Below are positions 21,501-35,416 of a DNA stretch of 64,000 bases, piece by piece. A program made the position numbers and the translations under genes. The notes beneath the pieces are model-generated. The model was not told the DNA's origin. It was given only the letters and a program-made list of their open reading frames with translations, and searched no databases. This DNA comes from Chelydra serpentina. Lineage: Eukaryota > Chordata > Testudines > Chelydridae. The stretch covers positions 12,294,001 to 12,358,000 of the forward strand of contig JBAIAC010000033.1 in assembly GCA_037349315.1 (NCBI GenBank). The letters are read 5' to 3'. Position 1 is the first letter of the stretch; each line of letters begins with the position of its first letter.

Positions 21501-24419
21501 AGCAAAATATTTTATGCTTTTGTACTTGAAGGGTGCTTTTCTGACTGTAGACAGTAGCATTAGCCATAACCCTGTCCTCTGCCAAATGTGGAATAGTAGA
21601 GCAGAATAACAGCATGTGTTTTGCATTATGTGAACTCTGTCTAGAGGTGCATGCATGGAAAAATTTCCTAGCTACATGGTGTTCATGTCTGGCTGATATA
21701 TAAGACTAAAGTACAGTAGTGTATTCAACAGCAAAACTAATAATTTGTAATGCATGTGTGGGTTTTGTTTGTGTTTATTTTCTTTCTGGTTCAGGTTGTA
21801 CTTTCCCCCTTGTGTAATTTTTCTTTACCTCTTTCTAGAGCAGTGATTTCAGCCTTTTTTAAAAAGCGATTTTATAGATACATTGTATATTACGGATCAA
21901 TTTCTCTTTTAAAAGTAGAGGCTCACTTTCAAGTCCAAACAACACACATAGAATGTTGTGGTTGCATTTGCGTTCACAACTGCCACAATTGTACATACAA
22001 ATCAGGAATTGCACATGCAATTTGGACATGTCATGTGTGATTTGTGTGTGTAGTTAGTTTTGCACACACTTTTTGTACAGGGGTCTCTGCCCTCCAGTTT
22101 TTGGTTTGTCTGTCATATATGTCTAGTCTGCTAAATATTAAATTTTTTACTAATGCAGAAGGAAGTAGCGCGAAAATGTTGTCTGTGAATTGTTTGCAAT
22201 CATTCATTCCACAGATAGCTTTCTCTTGAGATTAATTAAGTCAAGGGATAATTTGCAGCAGTGTTATACCATTGGTTATGCAGAAAATCTCTGATTTAAA
22301 TAAGTTCCCCTGAAGCAAAAAGGTTGCATGGTAAAATGTCAAGGCAAGATAATCATCTACTCCCATATAAGTAGGAATATCCCCAAAGGAAACAATTTGT
22401 TGCCCATCTCTTAACAGAAGTTTTAGTAAAATAAATTACACAGAATCAGTGTATTTTCTTGCAGAAATATAATTTCAACTATTTTCCCTAGAAATAAAAA
22501 TAATATTGGAAAAACAGACTGTAAAAATTATATTAAAGGCCAGTGTTGTACTCTGGTATTGTCTGTCCCCCAACTTTAACAAAAAGAATCAGGAGTACTT
22601 TAAAATAAACACATATATAGGCTTGGCAGAATTTGATTTTTCATTTTTTAATGTATATAATTTTGACAAATAATATTGGATTATTTTTAAGCTTTTAAAA
22701 ATATTTTTATTGATTTAAATTTTCAGTTTTGGAAAATTATGGGGGAGGTTTCAGACTAATTATTTAATGAGAGTGGACATTAAGATTCAAAAAGTTAAAG
22801 CTTTACAGCCATTAGAATGCAAATAGTCAACCTAACATGTCAAAATATACAAAGTAAGTATTCTTAAATCAAACTCTAGTATGTTCTGAAGCAGCATTTT
22901 TTCTCACTTGATCTGTAAATTTTGATTATTATCAATGGAAATAGTTTTCCTTGGTTTGTGGGTGTATGGTGAAATTGACATTATCGTCATTTACCAGTAA
23001 AAAGTCAACTTTTGTACAAGAATTGTGAACAGATTTCCTTAATCTTCAACATTGTAGCAAATTGTCATGTAGTAAAATATGGATGTGACACTACTGTGTG
23101 TGTATGTAGGGAATATGTAAGTAAGTATATTTTTAAATTTACAAGGTTAATCCTGTGCAGAAAAATCTACATGAGGGGGGAAGGGTTTCTGGCTTTCACA
23201 TCTTGCTTTGCATATGACCATGGATAACTTAGGAATGACCTTACTGAACTTAAATGAATATCCTTACTCACATGGATTTTCAGCGGGTGTCATTCAGTAT
23301 AGCTCTGTTGAACTTAGTAGTGGTGACTTAAATGGAACTATACTGATTTACATCAGCCTATGATCCGGTCCACTGTGTCAGCCTATTTAGCCATACAATA
23401 TTGCTTCATTGTTTTTACCTCTCACTTTGCATTCTGGTTGCTGCCACACTGGTTCTTAAGTGACATGTGTGGCCTTAAGTCAGTCTGAAGCCATAGAGAA
23501 GGGAAACCAAAGTAGTAATTCTCAGAATTGAGGAGAGAGAATGTTTACTTTACAGAAATAAGGGTTTTTTTTGGAAAATACTCCAGATCCTCTACAAACA
23601 CAGACAAATCAGCAGGCTATGGCTTTGGCAGATAGAATGTTATCTTACCTTATAGCTAACTTTCCAAATGGAACCATTTCAGCCCATTGGAATAGCCAAT
23701 TAAAGTCTCATTTTGAAATGCATAATACAGAGTGTGGTTATTGGAGCTGAGGCTTTACAAATATACAGAAGTAAATAATCTTTTAGAGAAAAATCATATT
23801 AAGGTACTCTTTTTAAAATGATGTAACCTAAATAGAGCCTAAATTAATAACTTTGTCTTGGGATTTTAAAGCTTTTAGGGGGGAGATTTTCAAAGGCAAA
23901 AATGAGAACATCTAACTCCTATTGAAGTCCTCTGGGCTTTGGGTGTGCAACTGTCCTTTGTGCCTTTGAAAGTCTCCCCTTATTTACAATGATGGTCTTA
24001 TGCTGTAGGCTTGTAATGTCAGCTACGCATCTGTGGCGCCAGGTTCCTAGAGCAATTCTGCATTACAGGGAAAAATGCCATCTAAATATTGTACAGAACA
24101 AATTACACATGAAAGCTATGTTAAAAGAACATTAAGGTTGCAAAGTTAAGCATTCAGAAGTAAGGAAATGACAGAATTAAGGTTGTCTGTGCAAATTTAA
24201 TTCAGCTCTCTTGTGCATATGCATTATGATAGCCTTTGATTAGATGATCACATAGTCTTTTTCCACAAGACCAGAATGGATGGTACTTAGTAGGAAGCTA
24301 TTCAACATTTTGTTTTCTCCTCATTGTTCAGTGTGTGGCCCCATGCCTTATTTACTGCATATGAGTCAACCCCTGCTCTAAAGACAGAATTATTAATTTC
24401 CTTATGGGCTTTCCTGTGG
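18547..24419. other. Long AT-rich intronic stretch without genes
   Basis: No exon, RNA gene or complete element was recognised. Short relics: modules with caatgggag or cccattgac-like words near 18870-18900, 20285-20310 and 21355; aatcttgcaaaaccttattc at 20252, related to the 4624 MITE; a repeat-like patch at about 22618-22760 (cagaatttgatttttcat). Confidence 0.45.
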
Positions 24420-24439
24420 TGCTTATTGCTATAGTGTCT

Positions 24440-24560
24440 GAGTGCTTCACAAATATTAATGAATGTATTTTTACAGCACATGGTGAGATGAAAGGCTGGT
24501 ATGACCCCCATTTTATAGATGGGGAACCAATGCACAGAGGGAACAATGCACAAATCAGAT
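24440..24560 (-). repeat. MIR-like relic
   Basis: The plus strand reads cattttatagatggggaacc, then cacagagggaac, the reverse of the MIR-type core ending (ccccatctgtaaaatg). Strongly diverged. Confidence 0.45.
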
Positions 24561-25322
24561 CCCAGGATCTCAAGTCAACCACCCAGAAAATGAGGAAAAC
24601 ACAATTAGTGACCAGCGTGAAAAGTTTGGTTTAAGTGACTTGCCTTGTATCAAATAGGAACTCTGTGATAGAAATAATTCAGTTCTCCAGTGCAACATTC
24701 CACTGCCTTAAAACCAGAGGACCATCCTTTCTCTACATGCCATTGCCTGTCTCATTCACTACACACTTTACACTGTGTGCACCAAATGAGGCAGGGATTC
24801 TATAGTCAACAGTTGCTGTCACTGCACAACTCTGATTAATCTCCCAATCCCAGGTCCATCGGTGAACTGAATGAGGCAGGGGACATGTGGAAAAAGGATA
24901 TGTGATTAAGTAATTAAAGACTGTATTTTAATGCATATATTCCAAGGGAGCTGTATTAAGATTGCACAGACAGTCTTAATTTTGGCATTTTTTAATTTTT
25001 GACTCTGATGGATTTTCACAGGAATGGCAAAAGGCACATCTCTGGCACAAAGGCTGCTCCCCTACCAATTTCAACTCCTTGCTCCAAAGCCTGGGAATAC
25101 TAGAACTTCTAATAGACAAGGCTGTCAGACAACCTTATTAATAAATGGTGCTACCAGTCCTACCTCTAATATAGTGAAGCCTCCGTACTAATATGTGCGA
25201 ATGAGAAATCTGATAAGCAAAAATTATGTTTAATTCTGACCCTTCTTAAACATTGTTGAAATAATGTGAAAAATGTCTCTCAGTTCTCTGCAAAGTCCAG
25301 ATAAATCATTGTCATCAGTAGA

Positions 25323-25510
25323 GTTAGTCTGGATTTACACTGGAATAGTTGTAATAACTTAGCTCTTGTCATCTGAAGATCTCAAAATGTTTTACAAAAG
25401 GTGGGCATATATCATTTCCCCCGTTCACAGATTAGGGAATTTGAGGCACAGAGAGGTTAAGTGATTGCCTGAGGTCAAAGCAAGTGGCAGAGCTGGGAAT
25501 GGAATTGAGG
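25323..25510 (-). repeat. MIR/CORE-SINE-like relic
   Basis: The words cacagattagggaatttgag, gcacagagaggttaagtgat and agtggcagagctgggaatgg match, in reverse, the conserved MIR core (ctctgccact ... cttaacctctctgtgcc). This is a confident family match by eye and an ancient, immobile copy. Confidence 0.75.
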
Positions 25511-25732
25511 TTAGTAGAAAAAAGAAGATAGGTTAACAAGGCCAACCATCCCGATGGGAGCACCATCGCTAAAAGTAATGATACTACTTGTTGGAAAGTG
25601 CATAAAACCAAAAAATTGCTTGGTAAATTTATAAATCTCTCTTCCTTAAAGTGTACTAGTTAAATGTAAATCTTCCAGAGTGATGCAAAGGGGCCAGAGC
25701 ATGAGCCAGATCTGGCCATATATTAACTACGA
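25511..25732. other. Nothing recognised
   Basis: Short AT-rich interval between relics. Confidence 0.4.
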
Positions 25733-25880
25733 GCTTGTCTGCACGGTGCAGCAGTGTGCACTAGAGGAGTGTGAATTCTAAAGTGCACCAGTGCATAACA
25801 CTGTTTCCTATTGGTGCTGTTAGAAGCAGGTGCAAGTTAGAGCAGCACCGCAGCTGCTATAATTTGCACCAGGATCAGGA
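25733..25880. mobile_element. Left fragment of Harbinger-like MITE
   Basis: Starts gagcttgtctgcacggtgca, a diverged form of the CTTGTCTACAC terminus. The right end is not found. Confidence 0.35.
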
Positions 25881-28800
25881 GTGGCACCTGGGCAGCTCAC
25901 GGGATCGAGAGAGTGCAAAGATTGCCACCTTTTCCCCACTCCGTTAAGGCTCCATGCTAAGTGGAGTTCAGCCAGACATCAGGATTGGGGCCATCATAAA
26001 ATTGGCATGTTATGCAGAGCTCACAGGAGGCTCATGTAAATGTGGCTATTTTAACCTAGTTTCTCACTGGCAAAATTGGAAAGGGATGATTTAAGCAAAC
26101 CTGTGCGTCTCCAGAAGTTATTTTGATATTTAGTTCAGCAGATTGAAGTCTAAATGAGACTTTTGGCATCCTGTATGTAGGATTTACAGCCTTATAATGA
26201 TTAGCTGCACACATTCCTACACAGGAAGTGCGAGGGCAGCTTTTGTAGCCAGCTCAGAGTCACTTGCTGAATCACCTTAGTCAGCTGAGCTCAAATCTAT
26301 AAATTGTTTGCTACTGTCACCCTTGTGGTTAATTTAAGTATCTAAGCCCTGTTCATGTCAGAACTGTACAGCCTCATTTATGACAGTAACAAAGCATGGC
26401 CTCTCCATTTTGGCACAAGTTCTTCACACTTAGAGTTAAACCTTTACAAGTGTCTCTTATTATGAACAAATAGTACGTGCTGCCAGATCTTTGAGCCAGC
26501 ACCTTTACAGGTTAACTGTTTGAATGTTGAGATTCCACTTTATTCATGAGATTTAATAGCATTGCCAAACTTATTTATTATTTCTTGGCAGTTAATGTCA
26601 ACCTCCATGCCTTTTCTGAGTTGCATCTTACTATTAGCAGAAATATAGAAAAATGGAGATTAGGATTATTTTTTTATCAACAGTTTGTTTTTTTGCAATG
26701 CCAAGCGGCAGCTAAGTATTTTATTTATTTATTTATTTTTACTTGGATAACAAATTTATAGAAAGCATCCGTGCTTCTGATATTTGCAGTGACAGTACCT
26801 CACAATTAAATGGTTTTTTACCTTAACGCTAATATAAGAACTCTCAACCCTCCCTGTACTAACGGAGGTCTGAATAACTCTGCTAACAAAATATTTGAAC
26901 TTCATGTAGATAAATATTGCTGACAAATTTTAAATCACGTAACAGTAGTTTGCTGGGTTACAAAGCCCGTTCGTTTTATAGGGTACATACTTGCATACTC
27001 AAAAAATTAACATGTTTTGGTATGAAATTACCACCACCATTTTTCTGTAATATTCCATAGCAAAAATTGATCTATAAAATATTTTCATGCTCTGTATTCT
27101 TCCTGAATGTTTCACAGCATTAACATTCCATTAGTTCTGGGGTCTTTGAGCTATAATGGTTCTTTTGGTATCTCTTGGACACATTTGATTACCTACTATA
27201 ATCCCTCTATCTTTCTGCCCATCAAATGGTAGATTTACGATGAGGTGGAAAATATTTTGACATTTCATCCATAAACTAGAAGTCATGTGATCCTTTCAAC
27301 ATGAACTCAAACCCAAATGAAAAATATAAGGTACATTTCTAGAAACCTAATCTCAAAAGCCATTTTGTCGTACTTAAAGGCGACATTAGTATGTGGATAT
27401 CTTTTAGTCTTTCATGGAGAAGAATGATTCAAACTGTATAAATGAAATATAGATTTCATATGTTTAATAAAAAAAAATCTGCACCCTGGAATAACTCTGT
27501 TTTTAGTGCACATCTGCCAAAGGGGAAAAAAATTGTGCAAATAAAGTATATAAGAATGATTTATAGAAAAACATTTGGAAAGAAATGTCTTTTACTAGAA
27601 ACACCCCCTTCCAAAATCATGGGAGCTTTATTTTTGTTAATTACAGCACAGTCAACTTGATTTCGTTGTTCATGGAAAAATATAGAGTAAGAATTCCAAA
27701 ACTACTTATCCTCCCTTGCTTTTTAAACCCTTGATTTTCCACATACTGGCTACTACACACTCGAGACCTGAATTATAAAACAGTTACACACAATTTGTAT
27801 GTTTCCTGTGGGTTTATTTCCCAGAAGATTGCATGAGGCATGGTTTCTTCAGATAAATGTCTTGGTTTTGCTATTTATTAACTTCCTTTCTATTTGGACA
27901 TGAATCAGAATTTCTAAGTTAATCAGAAAGCTTTGAAAAACTAGAGATTGGGGCAAAGTTAGCAAGACAACCTATGTGCAAATTACTCATCAAGAAAATA
28001 ATCCACCTATGAATGAGACCCTGTATTACTATGAGCTCCATAGTCTTATTCATGTGTTGACCTTTTTCTTAATGCTACAGCTTAGACACTTTCTTTCACT
28101 GCAATAATTTGTTATGGACCAATCCTCACCTAGGGAAAACTTCCTTTGAAGTATAGGTTTGCTGCAATCTGAATTGAACTTTTGCATATTGCAATATATC
28201 TAAACAATTTCACTATCTGATTTCATTGTAAATGGCTTCTATACTGTAGATAACATTTCTGTGCAATATAAGCAACTCTGGTGTAAAAACAGTTACTCCA
28301 TACATTTTTATTTCTTTGAGTATCTTGTCCCTAAAACAGGTCTATTTACTTGACTCTAACCATAAAAATACAGTAGTCACTCTGGGCTCAGTCCAGAAAA
28401 CATTACCAGGCATAAACCAATGAAACTACTCAAGATGTCTTCCCATTGACTTCAGCGGGAGTAGGATTGTGCCTTGTGCCTCGTAGTGTTTCCAGGATTG
28501 GGCTCTATTGTGGTGACTGCAGAGCAATTTTTCAAAAATTGAAATATGGAGACAGTGAGCACATAATGCAATATCTACTTGTTACTACTTCAGCTATTAA
28601 AATGTTACTCAAATATTGTTTGCAGTATTTGAAGACTAAAACAAAAACATTAACGTAACATTAATCAAAGACTAACAAAGGAAACCGAGTTTCATGAATG
28701 TTAATTGTGAAAGCTAAAAAATGAAAGTTTAAACAGTAGGCCTTGGTGGGAAAGACTGCAATACTACATGTAATTTTGAATTGTGGCTGGTAATTTGGTA

Positions 28801-29006
28801 CTTGCTGATCAAGTTAATGTGACACATTGTAGGCTGATGAATGATAGCTGGGAAAATCTAGGCCAAAACTGGACAGAAACATAAGAATAGCATAGTGGAA
28901 TGCAAGTAATGATCGGTTTCTTCAAAGCTTCTGTATATGCTATTTTTGGGGGGCATTAATGTCACAACCAAACTGACTTTGTTTTAATCATTTTCAGTTA
29001 CATTGT
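25881..29006. other. AT-rich stretch without genes
   Basis: No exon or clear element. A tttatttattta run lies at about 26720-26740. At about 28440 the phrase cccattgacttcagcgggag marks another relic of the dispersed module found elsewhere in the window. Confidence 0.45.
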
Positions 29007-29530
29007 TATTTGTATTGCAGTAGCACCTGTAAGCCACAACTAAGATTGTGTCCCCATTGTCCTCCTCACTATACAGACATATAGTAAGAGACAGTGTCTA
29101 CCCCAGAGAGCTTACCGTCAATAGACAAGACAGATAAAGGTGGGGAAATTGTAACTACCCACATTTTACAGATGGGCTCCAGAGGGACAGATTTTTAAAG
29201 ATATTTAGCCTCCTAAAGATACAGATAGATGTCTAGTGGGATTTTCAAAAGTGCCTAGGCACCTAACTCCCATTGATTTCAGTGAGAATTAAGTGTGTAG
29301 ATTCTTTAGAAAACCTCACTTGGCTCCTGTCTGATTAAAAAAAAAAATATTTGTCCCATAGAGATTAAGACTGGGATTTTCGAATGAGCCAAATTCAATT
29401 GGATTAGGGCACCTAACTCCCTTAGGTTCTTCTGAAAATCTCAGCCCTGGTGACTTGTGCATGGTCACAAAGGATGTCTATGGCAGAGTCAGGAATTGAA
29501 CCCACATCCAGTGCCTTAAACAAAAGATTA
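29007..29530 (+). repeat. Old interspersed repeat, copy 2 of 3, plus relics
   Basis: About 29007-29128 carries gtattgcagtagcacctg and agagagcttaccgtcaatag, matching 4511-4800 and 47265-47502. Downstream text (acattttacagatggg; gtcaggaattgaacccacat) looks like reversed MIR-type sequence split by other old relics. Confidence 0.5.
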
Positions 29531-31710
29531 TCCTTTTTCTTACAATCATAAAATAATAACATGCATTTATGCTTCCATTGAAATGTGTTATGGGAAAAAT
29601 AATGTTTTGCAGGATACACAGATGTCGATCTACATGACTAGAGAGGTCTCTCTTTTAGTTACTATCTGTTACTTTTAAAAATCATATTCTGAACTTTTGG
29701 CGCTATCTGTGCAAGCAGAGTGCTGAGGTGAGCTGTAGAATCTCCACAATGGCTGTCTAGTGTACATTTACTCGCAGACTGCATGGCGTTGTTTTACAAA
29801 AGCAGCAGCTATAGCTCTGCTTCTTGGAGGAATTCACATTTTACGTAGAATTTAGATGTTACTACTGATTCCAAAGTCAGACAGAGGGTAATGCCTACTC
29901 TCTCTTTTGGATGGAGAAACTACAATTGGAAGGCGCTTTTTTATTGCCCTGTAAAATATGCACTGGGAGCTACTCTGGTAGGAGTTGGCCCTTAGTGAAT
30001 TACAATTTGAATTCCAACTATAGTAGAGTAGTGTGGGTAAAATGACTTCAGTATAGGATAGTGCCTCTGTAGGTTTTGTTGGCCAAGTTATGCTTCTTTT
30101 CTCTCTTGATATAGCCCTTCTCTTTTGGGTTGCAACACAGAGATCAAGACACATGGTGATTTCCAGATAGGAGGATATGAATGTTGCCTCATTTGCTTCA
30201 ATGAAGATATTTACACTATCTTGCTGAAGCAATAGAAAAATTGGTAGTTCAGTATCTGACATAGGGAATCCTAGGGCTACATCCTGGATTCCCAAAGTAT
30301 CAATACTGAACTACACTTGTCTAGTTATAAAGATATATTTAGCCTGGTTCTTTGCTGTCTTGCACTTTGTGTGGTTGTTTACACTTTTGGCTGTTCTGAT
30401 TTGCACAGGTGTAAATAAATACAGAATGTGTATGGCAGGGGAGACTTGGGCCCATCATATCAGGAATGAGAATTATTCAAAGTACAGTATCAAGCTAGGA
30501 AAAGTCAAGTCTACATGTGTGCGAAGTCTGCAATTAATGCTGCAATCTGATATGTGGTTCTACTTTTCTGTTTTTTTTTTTTTTTTAAAGTATGTGCAAT
30601 GTTTTCGTTAGTGATAATGGAGATGAATTCATTTTCCGAGCTGAAGCTATCTCCAGACATATGGAATATGTATTATTTCCTCTGAGGAATTTGCTGTGGT
30701 TTTCATTGATCCTGACCTCGGCATCAGGAATATATATTAATTTAGCAAAGTGCAGGAACCTATACTCAGGCTACAGAGTGGTTGAAGTAGCGTACAGTAG
30801 TAGAGGATGGATTAATGTGACCGTATGTATGTAGTACTGCCACATTAACAGACAGATTTAGTATTAAAGAAATATTTAGCTTTCCAATTTTAAGTGTCAG
30901 TTACCCATCTGACTTTTCCAGAAATCTTAAAGTTGTTCCCATGAATACTAACCTTTAAAGTTTTCCTAGTGGTTAAATAGGAATTCTAGTTCTAGCGCTT
31001 TTAATGTCTGAAATACCAGCACACCCAGTCCATAGAGACTTGATCTCAATGTGCTGAATTGGTTCATTTCCAACAGCAGTTTCTTGGAAGTGGGAATGGT
31101 AGTGGCTTGCTTTGTGTTTTTGTATCCCTAGTTGATTATAGGGACACTGGAAGGAGAACTGAAGACCAGTGAATAGCTAATTCCTGTATTTTATAACTGC
31201 TATTGTTTAATAGATTTCCAGATGAAACATATAGTACCATCCATGAAAAGTAGGAGTGACTTAGATGTCTAGCCATTGGTTTTGCAAAACCTAACCTTCC
31301 TAGAACCACAAGCTCAAATCCTGGTAGGATTGTATTATGCTTAGGTTTTATTATTTCCACAGCACCATTAAAAATAAAGGATTGCATTAGACTAGAATAT
31401 GACTGTCTGTTTTTTACACCAGAGAGCTAAATCCTGGCCTCCTAAGCCTTCCTCACCCACAAGGCCTCTCCAAGATCGTCAAAGGGAGGAGAACCCTGCC
31501 TTCCCCACTCTAAATCCTGGAGAACCTTCACAGTCACTCCACGATTGGTAATGCAGCTTAGGTACTATTGACTGTGAAGCATGGCTGCTGCGCTCTGCTG
31601 CAGGAGATGTTGGTGAAGCCACTCTTTGCCCCCACCCTGTATATTAAAAATATGGTGGTCCCAGTTATTTGGGCCCTGTTCATATGCAAGAGAGGGGAAA
31701 GGCAGGACTA
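29531..31710. other. No recognisable feature
   Basis: AT-rich, with a T run at about 30570-30586. The 147-codon minus-strand frame at 29852-30295 has no recognisable domain and is probably chance. Confidence 0.45.
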
Positions 31711-31870
31711 AGTATTATCTAGACCATCTCTGACAGGTGTTTGTCGAACCTGCTCTTAAAAATCTCCAATAATGGAGATTCCACAACCTCCCTGGGCAAT
31801 TTATTCTAGTGCTTAACCACCCTGACAGTTAGGAAGTTTTTCCTAATGTCCAACCTAAACCTCCCTTTTC
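31711..31870 (-). mobile_element. CR1 LINE 3' fragment, older subfamily
   Basis: The plus strand shows aacctgctcttaaaaatctc, ggagattccacaacctccct and aggaagtttttcctaatgtc in the order of a reversed CR1 C-terminal region. It is more diverged from the copy at 62125-63450 than the fragment at 3312. Confidence 0.88.
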
Positions 31871-32678
31871 ATATGATTCTGTCTCTATACAAAGGAACAG
31901 GAAGGTCAACTTAGATCTCCACATGATTATATCATCACCGCTGAGCAAACACAATATATTCATGGAGAAGAGTCATAATGTTGTTAATAAATGCACCTTC
32001 TGCCTTAAATTGCCAACAATAGAAGAGGGCACCAATAAATAAGTAAGATATAATTGAATTAGGTATTTAAAAAAATAGAATTGAAGAAGAAAATTGGAAT
32101 AAATAGATTTGTAATTACTTGGGTAGCTTAATATGCTCAATATATGGAATTGCTGAAGCTACTGTTAAGCTTGGTGGTTTTTTATTTTTAAAAAATCAGC
32201 TAAAAGAACCACACTCTGAAAGAAATGAATGCAAGATGCTTCTCTAACACCAGAAAAAACACAGTTTTGTCTGCTCCCCTTTAACTCAATAACAGAAGTC
32301 CCCTGGATTTCAGTGGGAGCAGATGTGTCCTTACTTTTGGATCTCTTGGGGATCTTTTCTTTTCCTTCTTGTAAAACACTCCAGCCCCAATTAAATAAAA
32401 AATTAGCCTGAGAAAGACTAAGGAGACTAAATTGTAAGAGTCTAATTGAGCTCCAGTATGAGGCAAGATGTCTTATAACTGAGACTTCCACCGTGTATTA
32501 AGACTATCTAAAGTTTTATCCGCAATGGGCAATGGCTTGAATTTGAGACAATTCATTACTTTATTTAGATGATAATTTGAGTATAAATGCACTAAAGGAA
32601 CCTCTCTTAAAAGCACAACACAGTAGAAACTTTTTTCTGAGAAGTCCTATTGCAGTAATGAGGGATAGAAAATACTAA
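31871..32678. other. No recognisable feature
   Basis: AT-rich; short frames on both strands at 32165-32491 have no recognisable content. Confidence 0.45.
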
Positions 32679-32924
32679 GGCTATGTCTACACTACAGCTT
32701 ATGTTGGCATAATTTATGTTGCTCGGGGGCCTGAATAAATCACCCCCCAAGCGACATAAGTTACACCAACATACGCACCAGTGTGAACAGTGCTATGTTG
32801 GCAGGAGAGCTTCTCCCGTTGACAGCTTCTGCTGGTCGCAGGGACTGGAGTAATCAACTTAGAGCGTCTTCCGTTGGCATCGGGACAGCTGCACCGCTGT
32901 AAACTCTCTAGCGTACTTATGCCC
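32679..32924. mobile_element. Harbinger-like MITE
   Basis: Starts ggctatgtctacactacagc after TAA (32676-32678) and ends cgtacttatgccc before TTA. The right terminus has decayed. Interior words such as cgacataagttacaccaac are shared with the fragment at 43690-43865. Confidence 0.6.
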
Positions 32925-32976
32925 TTAGTTTCCATTAATAAAACCTCCTTTCCTTAGTTAGAGAGAGGAATCTAAT

Positions 32977-33419
32977 CAGAGGCACTGACTTTCTAATGTG
33001 CTGGGGGATTCTCGACCCCCCCCCAGCTCTGTCCCAGGCTCCACCCCCACTCCACACCTTCTCCCAAGCCCCACCCCGCCTCTTTCCACCCTGCTCCGCC
33101 CCCAACCCCACCTCTTCCCCCAAGCTCCTGCCTCTTCCCAGCCCCTCTGCTCCCGCCTTGCCTCTTCCCACTCCATTCCGCCCCCTCCCCATAGCATACC
33201 CAGCCCTCGCTCCTCCCCTCCCCCCCAGTGCCTCCTGCCCACCACGGAACACAGATCTGCAGTGGGCAGGAGGTGCTGGGGGTGATCAGCGGGTCTGCCG
33301 GTGGTGGGAGGCGCTGTGGGGGGGAGGGGAAAGCTGGCTGCCAGTGGGTGCTCAGTGCCCACCCTTTTTTTCCTGGGCTACTCTAGCCCTGGAGCCCCCC
33401 CAGAGTCAACTGTGACATG
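32977..33419. mobile_element. hAT-like element, short CATAGGCGCCGACT type
   Basis: Starts cagaggcactgact and ends agtcaactgtgacatg, diverged inverted ends. The TSD aatctaat is exact (32969-32976 and 33420-33427). The interior is a C-rich tract of degenerate ccaccccnnnctcc units, then gtgggtgctcagtgcccacc near the right end, also seen in the element ending at 15183. Its open frames on both strands are compositional. Confidence 0.8.
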
Positions 33420-33955
33420 AATCTAATGTCACAGTTGACAGCTATTCTGGGAACAGTCTCCCTTCATGTGGAAAAAGACAAGCGCTGAAGTAGTTTGCAC
33501 ACACATTTAGATTGTCAGTGTACTCTTTAGAGAACATATACATGCATTCATAAACCGACTGCAGTCATTGACATTTCAATGAGCTTGTTCTGAATGCAGT
33601 AGCTTAAATGTAATACAGAGAAGCATGTTTTCAGAACTAATGACCGCAGTGATCATTTCATAATAGAAAAGCTATTTACTCTGACACACCTTTAGGGTGT
33701 TCACTTGTGGCTGAAATCAGTTTGTATTTCTTTTATCTAGTTAATTTGTTAATGAAAGAAACACACAGTGCTTCTCATATCAGTCCATTATTCAGTTCAT
33801 CACTTGTCATATTTACTCTTCCCGTACATTGATCTGTAATCAGCATGGGGTGTGTTTAAAGAGCTGTGAGCAAGAGGCTGGCCCACAAATGCCATTAACG
33901 CATGATGAAATTTTTATTTTGTTTTTTAGCTGGAGCATTGAGGCTCAGACACTAA

Positions 33956-34213
33956 GGCCTTGTCTACACTGCCACTTTACAGCACTGCAACTTTCTCGCT
34001 CAGGGGTGTGAAAAAATACCTCCCCTGAGCGCTGCAAGTTTCAGCACTGTAAAATGGCAGCGTAGACAGTGCACCAGCACTAGTAGCTGTGCTCCCAGCG
34101 CTGGTAGCTACTCCCCTTGTGGAGGTGGGTTTTTTAGAGTGTTGGAAGAGCTCTCTCCCAGTGCTGGTGCCGCCACTACACAGCCGCGTTGAAGTGCTGC
34201 CGAAGACATGCCC
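33956..34213. mobile_element. Harbinger-like MITE with TAA duplication
   Basis: Starts ggccttgtctacactgcc and ends ggcagcacttcaa-type inverse sequence, finally gaagacatgccc. TAA lies on both sides (33953-33955, 34214-34216). The interior has an inverted pair around cactgtaaaatggcagcg. Confidence 0.75.
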
Positions 34214-34216
34214 TAA

Positions 34217-35395
34217 GGCAAACCGAATACAATCGGTTAGCCTCCCTCATGTTAAAACATTAGCAACAACAGTTGGCTGAAGGTGTTATTTACACCTAGC
34301 TGATATTGGGTAACTAACTATGGAGGAGAGTTGGTCTTTTTGATGATTCACCTTGTGTGTTCATTTTCAATAAGTCTGAGGATCTCATGAGCTCCGTACA
34401 AAGGTGATATGTACCAAAGTTGCATGTCAATATTTAATTTCTGTCACCTGTCAATAATTAATGTTCTAGGCACTTTACATGAAATAAGATATCAGATTAA
34501 AATGTCAGAGGCATAACATTAAATCAGAGTATTATGCTTGAAGGCCTTCTGAAATAAGGGCTTTACAGTCAGTTAAAAAAGTTCTTGCTCCGAAGTTCTT
34601 CTCAGAACAGGGGGGCTTGCACTGAAAAATCAAGGCCAAAAAGGCAGGTATACAGTATCCTGTCCAGTACTGCATCCAGAAGCTCAGAAAGTTACCTGGG
34701 ATCCAGTCGATTAAATGCTGAAACTAGAGATGAGCCTGAACCAAAATTGTGGATCCAAACCCCAGATGTGGGTCAAGGCCTGAATCTGCAGCTCAGATTT
34801 ACCTCTCTGCTCAAATTCAGACCACTAGAGACTCCAACCAACCTGGGATTTGAGGCAGTTTGCATCTGGAGTCTTCTGTCCCTTCAATTCTTTTCTAGAG
34901 CTTTTGGCACCCATAGTTCCCAATTTACCAGTTTCATTATATCCAGCTTTCCTGCATACTCCAGTCTGGGCTTCCATTCCCCCTGGCAGGGTCTTGGCTA
35001 CCTTTTTCCCTCCTATCATATGCCACACAAACAAAAATAAAAGGTGCCCTGCTTTCAGAGGGCTATGTGGGAAAGGGGCAAAGCATAGAAAGCTCCCCAG
35101 AGAATGTGAAATTCCTCGAGCCCCAGCATATATCAAACAAAGGCCTCTCTTCCTAATGTTTGTAGAGCAGGTTTTTAGCTGGCTAGACTCCAGTCTGAAT
35201 GACTGCAAGGGACAAAGCAAGTTAGAGTGTTCCAGTCAGCCTGGGTGTAACCCAGCTATTATAGTTTCTATTGGATTTCTAATACGCAGGAACAATTAAG
35301 TCAGTCATAATTTAGTGTGGTACAGAAAGTCTACAGCCAAAAATACCAATGGTAACTTCCTACTTTTAGAATTCTGTGCAAACGTGAGAAGATCT
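34217..35395. other. No gene; possible old repeat
   Basis: Opposing open frames at 34585-35299 (up to 151 codons) show no known domain. The text at 34735-34810 (gagcctgaaccaaaattgtg) resembles that near 6690, so the region may be an old repeat. Confidence 0.4.
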
Positions 35396-35416
35396 CCCCC
35401 CCCCCCCCCCCCCCCC
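35396..35416. repeat. Poly-C run of 21
   Basis: Twenty-one consecutive C. Length is likely variable or uncertain in assembly. Confidence 0.95.

Noticed and set aside
29852..30295. 147-codon minus-strand frame
   Set aside because: Starts and ends without any exon-like signal, and its composition is that of random AT-rich sequence.
34585..35299. Open frames of 131-151 codons in both directions
   Set aside because: No domain or splice context, and part resembles a diffuse repeat also seen near 6690.
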